A stretch of 64,000 nucleotides of DNA from JAJPKK01 sp963802745 (GTDB taxonomy: Bacteria; Pseudomonadota; Alphaproteobacteria; Rhizobiales; Xanthobacteraceae), in NCBI GenBank assembly GCA_963802745.1, contig CAWDKL010000005.1:62001-126000 (forward strand). The letters are read 5' to 3'. Shown one piece after another: positions 1-9,376 of the stretch. The notes beneath the pieces were generated by a model. The model did no database searches. It was not told the origin of the DNA and worked only from the letters and a program-made list of their open reading frames with translations. Both the position numbers and the translations under genes were made by a program. Each line of letters starts with the position of its first letter. Position 1 is the stretch's first letter.

Positions 1-107
1 CCGGCTACGTCGTCCTTGCAAGGCCGTCGCAAGCAAGACGTGGATGCCCCCGACAAGCGCGGGCATGACGCCGAGAGTGTGATTCGACCTGATCGAAATG
101 CGGTCTA
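1..107 (-). repeat. MITE-like dispersed repeat, cut by window edge
   Basis: This is the end of the same roughly 165-bp element found complete at 26382-26545 and 51539-51703, here in the opposite orientation. It carries the common core (GCGGGCATGACGCCGAG, inverted relative to the other copies) and finishes at the conserved GGTCTA end at 102-107. The other end lies outside the window. Confidence 0.7.
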
Positions 108-237
108 ACTAACACCCGCCTCGCCGACGCCGAGGCGAGGGGCGGGTGCCAGCACAGACGGCGCGGCCGATCGTCTCTCGCAGATGCAACGAATACACCT
201 CCGAAGGCCCTCACGTGCCCCTACCCTAACCCTAACC

Positions 238-272
238 CTCTCCCCACGGCGTGAAGAACGCCGCGGGGAGAG
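238..272. repeat. Palindromic intergenic repeat (CTCTCCCC/GGGGAGAG hairpin)
   Basis: CTCTCCCC and GGGGAGAG flank an inner GGCGT/ACGCC stem. A related hairpin recurs at 23401-23422, so this is a small dispersed palindrome. It lies just beyond the 3' end of the receptor gene and could act as a transcription barrier. The bases 108-332 hold no gene that I can support. Confidence 0.55.
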
Positions 273-332
273 GGGACGTGCACAACTCCGGGTCAAGTGA
301 ACGGTATTGGTTCTGAGCGAACCGTGTTGCGC

Positions 333-3300
333 CTATTTCCCGGCATCTCCCAGCATTCTGGCAAAGATGAGATCGCCGTCGAACTTATAGGCGATGCCGG
401 CGCGGAAATCGTTGATCGGGAGGTGGCCCCCAGCATCGGCGGTGTCGGTTGCGGTGTTGACGAAGCCGGATGTCCGCAAGTCTGTGTAACGGTATTCAAG
501 CCGCCCAAGCACATGGTCCGTAAACGCATATTCGAGCCCCCGCCCGCCGTCCAGCCGCTGGGCGAATGTTTGCCGCCGTTGATGAACAACGGGGCATCGA
601 CGGCGACGCCGACCATAGGCGGTCGAAGATTGCCCCAGGCCCAGCCGGCGGTGCCGAACAGCAGGAAACGGTCCCACGCATAGCCCAGCCGGCCGCGGAC
701 CGAGCGATAGTCCTTCATGGTCGTGGTAACACTGAAGGATTCTGCGGATAGTTGGTGGCGGCCTGGATGGGCTCGTAGTATTGGTTATCCGCATGTAGGT
801 TTTCGCCTTGCCAATCTGCTTCGGCGCCGACGATGTAACGGCCGAACTGATAGTTCGCGCCGAGGAAAGCACCCGCGAACACCCCGCGCGCGTTGTATTT
901 ATAGGGTTGCAGCGCATCACCTTCCGCGGTCGTCAAGGTCCCGTGCGACGACGCCAAACCGTAGCCGCCCTCGGCGCCCAAGTAGATGCCGGTCCAATTA
1001 TACGCGTCGAGAACCCGGTGGGAGCTTTGTAGAATGCCGACAGGACGCCGCCATGCGGGGCGTCGAACAGCCACCATACGGAGCCGGATGCCTGGCGGGA
1101 CCAGCGCGCCAATCGAATTTGTAGTTCACCCCGAAGTTGATAGCGTCCACGCTCGAGGTGTGTCGTCGTGGAAATCTGCGAAAGCGGCAACGAAAGGTGG
1201 GCCGCGTCGTAGGTCGTGTGGCGATATTCCGCGAACGCGCTCCATTGCGGCGAAAACGCATAGGCGAGGCCGGCACCTGCGGTCCAACCGAACAGGTATT
1301 TATTGACGGCCTCGTCCATGCCGGCCGTCGCATAGTTGACCGTGTTGTCCAGCTGGGTGCGGACGTATTGATTGCTCGACCAGGCCCAGCCGACGGTGGC
1401 GTAGGGCAACAGGTCGCCCAGCGCGTAGCCGAGCCGAAAGCGCGCGGTTTCGCTGTCGAACACCGTGGTCTGGGCCGCGCTGGTGCCGGAGGCGTCGGTG
1501 GTCGTGACCGCTTTCACGCCGCCGGACGTTATGTCGGTCTCGAAGCCGATCACCACGCGGGAGGGCGTCATGTAATTGTAGCCCATCTGCAGGCCGCCAA
1601 ACCCGTCCGAGGCGGTAGCCGAGAACGTGGTCGCGGACGCCGCACCGGTGATCGTATTGATGCTGCTGCCGGTGTTCTTGGACCGGCTTTCGCCGCCATG
1701 GGCGCCGACATAGAAGCCGGTCCAATTGTAATCGGCGGGCGGCGGCTCGTAGGCCGGAATCGCGTGCCACAGTTCATCGGCCATCGCCGGCATGTTGATG
1801 GATTCGATCGGCCCGGCCAACGAAAGCCGGAAGGCCAGCGGGTTGTTGGGGTGGAAAACATAATCCATGACGCCGTTTGCACAGACCGCCGCCGGTATTT
1901 TGGAATTCGGCGCATTGCATGCGGCGTACATCGCATCGCTCTTGATGAGGGCGCCGTAGGCGTAAGTGGCCAGGTCGGTCCGCGAATTGAGGAGGTTGAG
2001 CGCGTCGAGCCCGATGCGCCACCCGTTCGCGAACCGGTAGCCGACATTGGCGTTGATGATATTCGACGGCGGGGCCACGAAGGTCCCATCCTCGGTCAGC
2101 GGCCGCGAACTGATATAACGAAAGCGTAGCGCGCTGAACCAGCCGGTGTCCTCTCCAAGCGTGATGCCGCCGGAGGCTACCATCCAGGGCGCATTGAAAA
2201 CAAAGGTACCGGCCGAATTGCCGATTTGCGACTGCGCGCAGGCGTACTGCTGCGCCGGCGCACAGCCGGTCAAGGAAAGGTAGGTCTCCTCCTGGTTGGC
2301 GTCGTAGCCCAGGAAGCGGGCGCGCGACAGCGCCAGATTGGCATCGATATGCATCCAGGTGAACGGGCGGTAATCATTGGTGAATTCAATGCCGGTACGC
2401 TGGCTCGGCAAGCCAGGCACAGTAGTACCGTCATCGCCGTTGAAAAACAGTTCCGAGTCCTGATGCAGGTAGAAGACACTGACGGAGCTGTTGAGATCCG
2501 GGATGGCTTTGGTCCGTATCCCGACCTCCCCGCCGCGGGAGCGGACCAGGAACGGCGACGGCAGTTCAGGGGACCCCGGCGTGCCGGGCGTTTCGGTCAG
2601 CACGGTGGCGCGGGCGTCGTTGCTGTGGTAGCCCATGCCGAGGCCGGTGAAGATCTCGGTCTTCTCGAACGGTCCGAACGTGGCGGTGAATTTCGGGCTG
2701 CCGATGGCCATATAGGGTTGCCCGGAGTTGACCGGTTGCAGGATCGAATTGACGTCGGCCCCGAACACGTCGCCGCGCCAGCCCGCGGTGGTGCGCAGCC
2801 AGTCATACCAGTGCACCGTTTGCTCGGCATAAATGCCGGTATTGCCCTCGCGCACATGGTAATCGAGGTTGTTGTAAAAAAATAGGCGATCGATCGACTG
2901 GTTGTTTTGCATTTTGATATCGTCATATCGGCCCTGGATGCCGAACGTCGTCTCGGCCGGCAGGCCGTAGAACGTCCCATTGAAGGTCCGTGACAGGCCG
3001 AAACCGGTGTAGAAACGGTTGTCGCTCTGATGGAACTGATCGCCGTTGATCGGATCGACCGTATTCCAGGTAAAATCGTTCCACAGGTTTAGGTCGTATT
3101 TGACCACATACGCATTGGCTTTCCAGGATCCGAGATCGACGGTTTGGGACATTCGGCCGGATAGCGAGAAGCGGTCGGTGTCGCCGCCGTCGGTAGGGAT
3201 TGAGCTGGCCGTACAGACGGAATTTGCCCGGTGGTGACCGCCCGCAGCGGGATTTGGTCGGCGGTGTTCCAGACATTGGTAAAAGCTTGGCCGGTGACGG

Positions 3301-4325
3301 AAAATCCATCCGTCGCGGTGCCCTGGCTGTAGCGCAACAGGCCCGAGAACTTGCGCACCTGATCCGGGATAGGTCCACGGACCGTCATAGGTGTTGAACT
3401 CGCCGGCATAGAGCAGCGAGCCCTCGCCGACCTTGGCGGAACCGAGCGCGAGCGCGCGCAAATAGCCGAAGCTGCCGACGGAGATGAATTCGATGTTCTT
3501 GTCGACGCTGTCCCGAAGCCCGATCTTCAGCGTGCCGGCATTCGAGAAGTCGCCCACGTCGGCGAAATACGGGCCTTTGCGCAGATCGAGGCCGTTGACG
3601 GTCTCCGGAATAAGGAAGTTGAGGTCGGCATAGCCCTGCCCGTGCGCATTCGTCGGCAAATTGATCGGGATGTCGTCCACGAAGATGGCGAGGTCGGTGC
3701 CATGGTCGAGATTCCAGCCGCGCAGGTAATACTGGTTGGCCTTGCCGGCGTCGGCATGGGCCACCACGGCGAGACCGGGCGCCGCTTCGAGGACGGCGGC
3801 CGGGTAGGTCACTGGACGCGCGTTGAGATCGGCGCCGGACACCGTCATCTGGCTCGCGAGCTGCGGCGGCGCCGCCGTGCCGCCGCCCGTGTTGGGCGCG
3901 CCGGTCTGGTAGGTCGAGGGCGGCGTGGCGGGAGCGGCCGGCGTGGCCGGCCCCTGAGCCGGCGGTCCGGCGGCCCGCGCCGGGGCGGCCGTGCCCGTCG
4001 CGGCCGCGCCAGGCCGTCCTGTCGCGGGCTTGGGCTGCGCGCGCTTTGCCTGAATCTGAATGGTGGGGAGCGCCTTGCCCTCCTCTGGGTTTGCCGGCGC
4101 CTCCGCGGTCGGCGGTGTCTCCGATGGTGATCCGGCTGGTGGCGACACCGGCGGACCGCCGGGCGGCGGCTGCTCCGCCGGGGGAGGGGTCGGCGGAGCA
4201 GCCTGGCTCGGAGCTGCCGGCGGGACCACGCCGGGCTCCTGCGCTAGCACGAAGTTACCGACAAAATTGATCGAAATCGCCGCCAGCGCGGAACCGCACA
4301 GCAGCCTCCCCTTACGCACCCCCAT
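333..4325 (-). CDS. TonB-dependent receptor fused to two Omp25-like beta-barrels (frameshifted)
   Basis: Outer-membrane receptor, probably for nickel or a nickel chelate. It begins at ATG 4325 with a signal peptide (MGVRKGRLLCGSALAA), then a long Pro/Ala linker, a plug domain (GADLNARPVTYP, YLRGWN, IFVDDIP) and a large barrel reaching about 1800. Two small porin-like modules follow in the same polypeptide. One starts YNWTGFYVGAHGG and ends INFGVNYKF; the other starts YNWTGIYLGAEGG and ends GIAYKF. The reading frame changes near 3370, 3230 and 3200 inside the receptor, and again near 1150, 1000, 720 and 600, so the full protein of about 1330 residues is a reconstruction. The change near 3370 is repaired by removing one T. 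nikR is divergent upstream and tonB-exbBD is nearby. The substrate is inferred from context; sequencing error and gene decay are both possible causes of the shifts. Confidence 0.75.
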
Positions 4326-4514
4326 GACACTCCCCCAATGTCGGAGCGGACCGCTGACGCGGCCGCCCCACCCCACCCATCACCACGGATCCCCATCCGC
4401 GGCGAATGTCCCCAAACCCGGCGCCGAAACATCCAAGCGGCAGGCCTAATTTTCCGGTATTGGTGCCGCGCCAGCCATGCTTCTGTCGTTGGCGGCGATA
4501 TTGGTACCGGCTCG

Positions 4515-4542
4515 ATATGACGTCAATCAAAACTCGTCATAC
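4515..4542. promoter_or_regulatory. NikR operator
   Basis: ATATGA, 16 bases, then TCATAC. The E. coli NikR operator consensus is GTATGA-N16-TCATAC, so only the first base differs and the spacing is exact. The inner bases extend the dyad (TATGACG/CGTCATA). The site lies between divergent nikR (4574) and the receptor gene (4325), placed to control both when nickel is plentiful. Confidence 0.85.
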
Positions 4543-4573
4543 CAAATCCGCCTGACCCACCATGGTGACAAAG

Positions 4574-5047
4574 ATGCAACGCGTGACCATTACGATCGAC
4601 GACGACCTGGTGGCCGAGATCGATGCCTTCATGACCCGGCGCGGCTATGCCAACCGCTCCGAAGCGATCCGCGACCTCGCCCGTTCGGGCCTGTCGCAAT
4701 CGAGCCTCGAAGTCGCTCACGACCGCTTTTGCGTCGCGGCCCTGAGCTATGTGTACGACCACGCGGCGCGCGACTTGCCGAAGCGCCTGACCCAGGACTT
4801 CCACGCGCATCACGGCATCGCGCAGGCGACGCTCCACGTTCATCTGGATCACGACAGCTGTCTCGAAGTGACGGTGCTCAAGGGCAACAGCAGCCAGGTC
4901 AAGGCCTTCGCCGACCATGTGATCGCGGAGCGCGGCGTGCGCCACGGCCACATCGTCTACATGCCGGCGGACGGCGGCGCCGGTGCGCACGACCACGAGC
5001 ATGCCGGTGAACACGAAAAAGCTCACCGGGGTCGCGGCAAGCGTTAG
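4574..5047 (+). CDS. nikR: Nickel-responsive regulator NikR
   Basis: Ribbon-helix-helix repressor that binds DNA when loaded with nickel. The N-terminus MQRVTITIDDDLV and RGYANRSEAIRD match the DNA-binding half. The C-terminal ACT-like half keeps the high-affinity nickel ligands His77, His88, His90 and Cys96 (motifs HAHHG, LHVHLDHDSC) with the same 11- and 8-residue spacing as E. coli His76, His87, His89 and Cys95. The ending RGVRHGHIVYMP is typical, followed by an extra His-rich tail (AHDHEHAGEHEKAH). The start at 4574 is chosen because it matches the family start and has GGTGA just upstream; an in-frame ATG at 4562 is the alternative. It is probably autoregulated through the operator at 4515. 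Confidence 0.95.
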   Translation: MQRVTITIDDDLVAEIDAFMTRRGYANRSEAIRDLARSGLSQSSLEVAHDRFCVAALSYVYDHAARDLPKRLTQDFHAHHGIAQATLHVHLDHDSCLEVTVLKGNSSQVKAFADHVIAERGVRHGHIVYMPADGGAGAHDHEHAGEHEKAHRGRGKR

Positions 5048-5151
5048 TCCGGATTTCATCGGGGCAGTATCCTTTCCGGCGTCATGCCTGCGAGTCCGCG
5101 CATTCCGCTGTCGATCATCTCCCTCTTCCTCCGTAACACTGCCGCATTTAA

Positions 5152-5817
5152 TTACCGAATGCTGAAACGGATGGGTACGTTAAAGGACAATTCGTTGGCG
5201 GGAACGCGCTCCGGCGGACGCGGCACCGGCTGGGCGCGGGTGAGCATGCCCAGCACCTCCTGATCGAGTTCCGGTGAGCCGGAACTTTGCACGATGCGGC
5301 TTCCCCGCACCCACCCCTCGCGGTCGATCGTGAACGCGACCCGCACCATGCCCTGGTCGCCGCGGGCGCGCGCGTCGGCGGGATAGCGCTTGAAGCGCTC
5401 GATGTGGGCAACCAGTGCGCTCTCCCAGCGGCGGACCACGGCGACGGGCGCCGCGGCAGCCGGCGGTGCCGTGGCCAGCTTCTGCTCCTGTGGTGGCTCT
5501 GGCTTGGGTGGCTCCGGCAGCGCCACCTCGGCTTCCGATTCGGGCGGCTTGGTCTCTTCCTTAGGAGGCGGCGTCGCCTCGCTCTCCTCCTCCTTTGGTC
5601 CCGGCGCCAATTCGGTGGGTGGCGTGGTGGCGACGACGAAGGATTCCGGAAGCTCGATGCTCACGACCGGCACGTCGATGCCGAGATCGTCCTCCTCGGA
5701 TCGGTTCAGAAACGCCAGCGTCATGGAGGCATGGGCCAGCAGCACGACCGCGAAGCAAATACCCCAGCGCGCCTCGTCGCGGCGCGGGATGCCGAAGGGT
5801 AGCGCAAGCGTTGTCAT
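5152..5817 (-). CDS. tonB: Energy transducer TonB
   Basis: Transmits proton-motive force from the inner-membrane ExbB-ExbD motor to outer-membrane receptors. The 221-residue product has one N-terminal membrane helix (ICFAVVLLAHASMTLAFL). A periplasmic Pro/Glu/Lys-rich spacer follows (about residues 65-125). The C-terminal TonB domain carries ERFKRYPADARARGDQG and VRVAFTIDREG and ends NVPIRFSIR. The start ATG at 5817 overlaps the exbD stop by four bases, so the two are translationally coupled. With exbB and exbD next to a NikR-linked receptor, it probably serves nickel uptake. The 104 bases between this gene and convergent nikR hold nothing recognisable. Confidence 0.92.
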   Translation of the reverse strand: MTTLALPFGIPRRDEARWGICFAVVLLAHASMTLAFLNRSEEDDLGIDVPVVSIELPESFVVATTPPTELAPGPKEEESEATPPPKEETKPPESEAEVALPEPPKPEPPQEQKLATAPPAAAAPVAVVRRWESALVAHIERFKRYPADARARGDQGMVRVAFTIDREGWVRGSRIVQSSGSPELDQEVLGMLTRAQPVPRPPERVPANELSFNVPIRFSIR

Positions 5818-6236
5818 CGCGAATCCGACTCCAGCCCGACCAGGGCGACCTTGAGATAGCCGGCGGTGCGCATCGCGTTCATCGTGTCCATCAGGTTGCC
5901 ATAAGGAACCGTCTTGTCGGCACGCAGGAACACGCGCTGGGTGCGGTCGCCTTTCGAGCGGGCATCGAGTGCCGACTGCAACCCGGCGCGGGACACCGGG
6001 GTGTCGCCAAGCGCCAGCGTCAGGTCGGATTTGACGGTGAGGAAGATCGGCTCTTCCGGACGGGGCTGCCGCGCCACGTTGGAGGTCGGCAGGTCCACCG
6101 CGACATCGACGGTGGCAAGCGGTGCGGCGATCATGAAGATGATCAGCAGCACCAGGATCACGTCGATGAACGGCGTGACGTTGATATCGTGGATGACGCC
6201 GAGGGAATCCTCGCCGTGATCGAGCCTGATGCTCAT
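5814..6236 (-). CDS. exbD: Biopolymer transport protein ExbD
   Basis: Second motor subunit of the TonB complex. The 140-residue protein has the family N-terminus and single membrane helix with the essential aspartate (INVTPFIDVILVLLIIFMI), then a periplasmic domain with LRADKTVPYG. ATG 6236 follows a GGCGCCCG context in which one extra G would make exbB end GAR-stop overlapping this start by four bases, the usual arrangement. It overlaps tonB downstream by four bases. Confidence 0.92.
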   Translation of the reverse strand: MSIRLDHGEDSLGVIHDINVTPFIDVILVLLIIFMIAAPLATVDVAVDLPTSNVARQPRPEEPIFLTVKSDLTLALGDTPVSRAGLQSALDARSKGDRTQRVFLRADKTVPYGNLMDTMNAMRTAGYLKVALVGLESDSR

Positions 6237-7384
6237 CGGGCGCCCCCGGGCAGGGCGCCAGCACGCGCTTGTCTTCAAGACCGTGGGTGCCAAGGCCCTG
6301 AGGAGCAAGACCGTGGGCGAGCTGCGGCGGGTGGCTCAGGTCGCGGCTGACCAAGGTCAGGATTTCGACACTGGCATCCGCATAGAGCGCGCGATAATTG
6401 GCGATCGAACGCGCGAACATGTTGTAGATCACCACCGCCGGAATGGCCGCGGCAAGACCGAACGCGGTGGCCAGCAGAGCTTCCGCGATACCAGGCGCCA
6501 CCACCGCCAAGATTGGTGGTGTGCAGCTTCGAAATGCCGATGAAGCTGTTCATGATGCCCCAGACGGTACCGAACAGGCCGACGAACGGCGCGATGGCAC
6601 CGATGGTGGCGAGAATACCGGTCGCCCGCATCATCTGCCGGCCGACACCGGCCTCGATCCGTTCGAAGCGCGCCGTGATGCGTTCCTTGATGCCGTTGAC
6701 ATCGTGAAGGTCGGCCGAGCGGCGCAACTCGCTCTGCACGGCCTCGATCAAGCGGGCGACATGCGGGCTTGCGGCAATCGCCGGCGCGGCGGCCTCCGCG
6801 AGCGACCGCGCCCCCGCCAGCACCTGTTGGGCGCGCGCGAGGCTGCGGCGGACGCCGAACAGTTCCAGTGTCTTATAGAGCCAGATCGTCCAGGTTAGGA
6901 TCGAGGCAAACACCAAGCCGAGCATCACGCCTTTCACGACGATGTCCGCCGACATGAACATGCCATACGGCGTCAGGTCGCGCGGCAGTTCCGCCGGCGT
7001 GAGATCGGTCGGCGGAGGGACCGGCGCCGCCGGTGCGGCGGCCGCAGGCGCAGGCTCGGCGGCTGCAGCCGGGACGGCCGCGGGTTCCGGTGTCGGGGAC
7101 GCCGCTTGCTGCGCCGCGGGTGCGGCGGCGTTCGGCGGTACCGCAACAGGTGCCGGTACGGGACAGGACGGTGCCGCCGGCACGGCCGCAGCGGGTTGCG
7201 GCGTCGCCGGAGCCACCACAGGCGCTGCAGGTGCCTGCGCCGCGGGCACGGCAGCCGGCGGTGCGGCCGGGACGGCCGCCGGGCGGGCGCCGGGCAGCCG
7301 CAGCGGCGCCGGCTGGCCGACAACCAGCGGCGCGCTGAACAGCACCGCAAGGCAGATGATAGCGCCGCGCATGACGTGCGACAT
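6233..7384 (-). CDS. exbB: TonB-system proton channel ExbB (two frameshifts)
   Basis: Polytopic motor protein of the TonB system. The start at 7384 gives a signal-like helix, followed by an unusually long Ala/Pro/Val linker of more than 100 residues before the conserved MotA/ExbB core (SADIVVKGVMLGLVFAS; FVGLFGTVWGIMNSF). The core runs to KLHTTNL near 6510, where one extra base shifts the frame. In the next frame the expected AVVAPGIAEALLATA and LAAAIPAVVIYNMFAR continue. A second shift near 6250 removes the natural stop; adding one G restores GAR-stop at 6233-6235, overlapping exbD. Both breaks look like single-base sequence errors rather than loss of function. It is the first gene of exbB-exbD-tonB. 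Confidence 0.85.
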
Positions 7385-7551
7385 CGAACGTCTCGGACCA
7401 AACTTACAAAACTCGGACGCCATCATGGTGAAGGGCTCTCGGATCTCTTTTCGTCCGGGCTCAATCGCGCCGGACGCTAGGGCAGGGATGGTCAGCGTGG
7501 GCAGGCGACTTCATTGCTAAGACCAGGATAAATTTACGATGCCGGCCAAAG

Positions 7552-7941
7552 CTATGGTGCACCGGCGGCATCTCGCCCTATGACGGTTCCATCGGGGAGC
7601 ATCATCTCTACGAACTGACCTCCACTGGTGCCGTCGCGAAGCGGATGGATGGTCACGCTAACGCGCATGCCCTCCCGGATCGTCCTTGGCTGCCAACCCT
7701 GACGTACCAAGCCGTTGAAACCGGCCATCTCGATCGCCCATTGCTCGGCCCGGCCGCGCTCATCGACCATCAACAGCACCCAAGCGTGAGGATTGGTCCA
7801 TTGGAACGCTTGCACGGTACCCTGCAAAGTGATCTGCCGCTCCGCATCGAACCGCGCAAAGGCATGATGGGCGTGCGCTGGGATCGCCAGCATCGCAGCA
7901 ACCAGGCCCCCGAGACAGAAAGACTTGAGCTTCACGGACAT
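7552..7941 (-). CDS. Small periplasmic protein, DUF6152-like
   Basis: A 129-residue secreted protein with signal peptide (LKSFCLGGLVAAMLAIPAHA), immediately followed by HHAFARFD and later WTNPHAWV and WAIEMAGFNGLVRQGW. This is the pattern of the DUF6152 family, whose function is unknown. ATG 7941 is chosen because it starts the signal peptide directly. The gene is divergent from the outer-membrane protein at 8221, and the space between them holds the 11-bp-spaced repeats at 8008-8046. Co-regulation by the two-component pair downstream is my inference. Confidence 0.7.
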   Translation of the reverse strand: MSVKLKSFCLGGLVAAMLAIPAHAHHAFARFDAERQITLQGTVQAFQWTNPHAWVLLMVDERGRAEQWAIEMAGFNGLVRQGWQPRTIREGMRVSVTIHPLRDGTSGGQFVEMMLPDGTVIGRDAAGAP

Positions 7942-8007
7942 CTCCGTCGGCAGTCGGACTGGCCTCGTTACCAAGGGGTCCGCTCATTGCAGAGCTTGGC
8001 ATGGCTA

Positions 8008-8046
8008 GCTGACAGCAGGCTGAATCCAAGCTGAATCAGCAGTGAA
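8008..8046. promoter_or_regulatory. Tandem 11-bp-period repeats, probable response-regulator site
   Basis: GCTGAC, GCTGAA and GCTGAA start at 8008, 8019 and 8030, exactly one helical turn apart, and a weaker AGTGAA follows at 8041. An inverted copy, TTCAGC, stands alone at 8073. Direct repeats with an 11-bp period are the usual target of OmpR-family dimers, and one such regulator is encoded at 9377. The same hexamer repeats upstream of it. Confidence 0.6.
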
Positions 8047-8220
8047 TCTTGCGGCCAATTACCGTGGGGCTATTCAGCCGGCATGCAGGTAGCTGAGGCA
8101 CAGAGGAGGTCGTCCTCCGGATCCTATGAGTGGAAGACGATCCAACCGCTGCCGACGCCTGATCGAACGGTTGTGCGTTTGTTGACTTCGTCGGCACCCG
8201 GCCGCAGACGCGGAGCTTTC

Positions 8221-9174
8221 ATGTTTTCACAGTACTGTCGGGGAGCCTCCGCTGGGCGCCGCAAAAGGGTTTCAGGCCCTGCCGTCGCTGCAACGATCGT
8301 TATGGCAATCGGGGGTGCAATGCTGATAATGAGCAGCGTTGCGATCTCGCACGCCGGCGGGAGCAAAGATGCTCCAGATTTTGGCGGTGTCGATACCGAA
8401 CACTTGTTCGGCTTCACAGAAGGAGCCGACATCGGCGCCGCTGGTGAAAAGGAAGTCGAGTCCGATTCGACCTTTCGTTACGGCAAGCAGACCGGCTTGT
8501 TCGCCAACGCATCATCCGAACTCGAATTCAAATACACGGCGTTTCAAAACTTCCGCATTTCCACGGCTGCAACACTTGCCTATTACGACATTGCCGGAGC
8601 AGCCGGTCTGGAGAATTGTCGGCAGGCGGCGGCACAATCGGTATCATTCGATGCGCGCTTCCGGCTGTTCGATCGCGAGCATGACCCCTTCGGCCTTACG
8701 CTTAGCATTGAACCGCATTTGGGCTTCGCAGATGAAACGAGTGGTGTGCCGATCCATCACTTCGGCGTAGAGACCCACTTATTGGCCGACCGCGAGATCG
8801 TGCCCAACCGGCTTTTTGGCGCCCTCAACCTCTTGTTCGACACCGATCGGACACGCCTGCTGCCAACCGGCGGGGTGGAGCAGGAACCCACGCTCGGCGC
8901 CGGAACAGCCCTCGCGGTAAAAGCGATGCCCGGCATTTGGGTGGGAGCCGAGGCCCGCTATCTGCGTGGTTATGAGGGCGCTGCGTTTAACGTGTTTTCC
9001 GGGCAGGGGCTCTATGTCGGACCGACACTCTATGCCCGGATCGGCGAGAAAATCTGGTTATCGGCTGCATGGAATGTCCAGGTCTGGGGTGGCGCTGTTG
9101 GAGTTCCCGGCGCGCTCGACCTGGTGAATTTCGATCGCCAGCAGATGAAGTTTCGTCTCGGCTACGACTTCTGA
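8221..9174 (+). CDS. Outer-membrane beta-barrel protein, unknown role
   Basis: A 317-residue protein that I do not recognise by name. It has an N-terminal hydrophobic signal (AATIVMAIGGAMLIMSSVAISHAGG), then alternating polar/aromatic strands with clear turns: FANASSELEFKYTAF, LTLSIEPHLGF, VGAEARYLRGYEG, IGEKIWLSAAW. It ends with a terminal phenylalanine (FRLGYDF), the hallmark of outer-membrane barrels. ATG 8221 was preferred over an upstream in-frame start because it directly precedes the signal. It lies between possible regulator-binding repeats and the two-component genes, suggesting it is a regulon member. It could be a channel or a structural barrel; the substrate is unknown. Confidence 0.7.
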   Translation: MFSQYCRGASAGRRKRVSGPAVAATIVMAIGGAMLIMSSVAISHAGGSKDAPDFGGVDTEHLFGFTEGADIGAAGEKEVESDSTFRYGKQTGLFANASSELEFKYTAFQNFRISTAATLAYYDIAGAAGLENCRQAAAQSVSFDARFRLFDREHDPFGLTLSIEPHLGFADETSGVPIHHFGVETHLLADREIVPNRLFGALNLLFDTDRTRLLPTGGVEQEPTLGAGTALAVKAMPGIWVGAEARYLRGYEGAAFNVFSGQGLYVGPTLYARIGEKIWLSAAWNVQVWGGAVGVPGALDLVNFDRQQMKFRLGYDF

Positions 9175-9333
9175 ACGCGGACAAACCGTGCAGATTCATG
9201 CCGGGGCGCCGGCGCACAACGGCCGCTGCCGATGTGCGTGTCGTCATCGCGCCACCCGGGTAAAGCGGCATCGGCATGGCATCCATGCACACAGGCCGGA
9301 ATCGAATCTCGAGGTCACTTCCGGGGACGATAA

Positions 9334-9359
9334 TTCAGCTAGCATTCAGCCAGTTGAGC
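9334..9359. promoter_or_regulatory. TTCAGC direct repeats before the response regulator
   Basis: TTCAGC at 9334 and 9345, again 11 bases apart, followed by TTGAGC at 9354. This is the reverse complement of the repeats at 8008-8046 and lies about 20-40 bases before the regulator start at 9377. It fits autoregulation. Confidence 0.55.
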
Positions 9360-9376
9360 CACCCTATTGGGAGTCC

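Noticed and set aside
222..239. Telomere-like CCCTAA repeats
   Set aside because: Only two to three units occur and they belong to a bacterial intergenic palindrome; there is no other sign of a linear replicon end.
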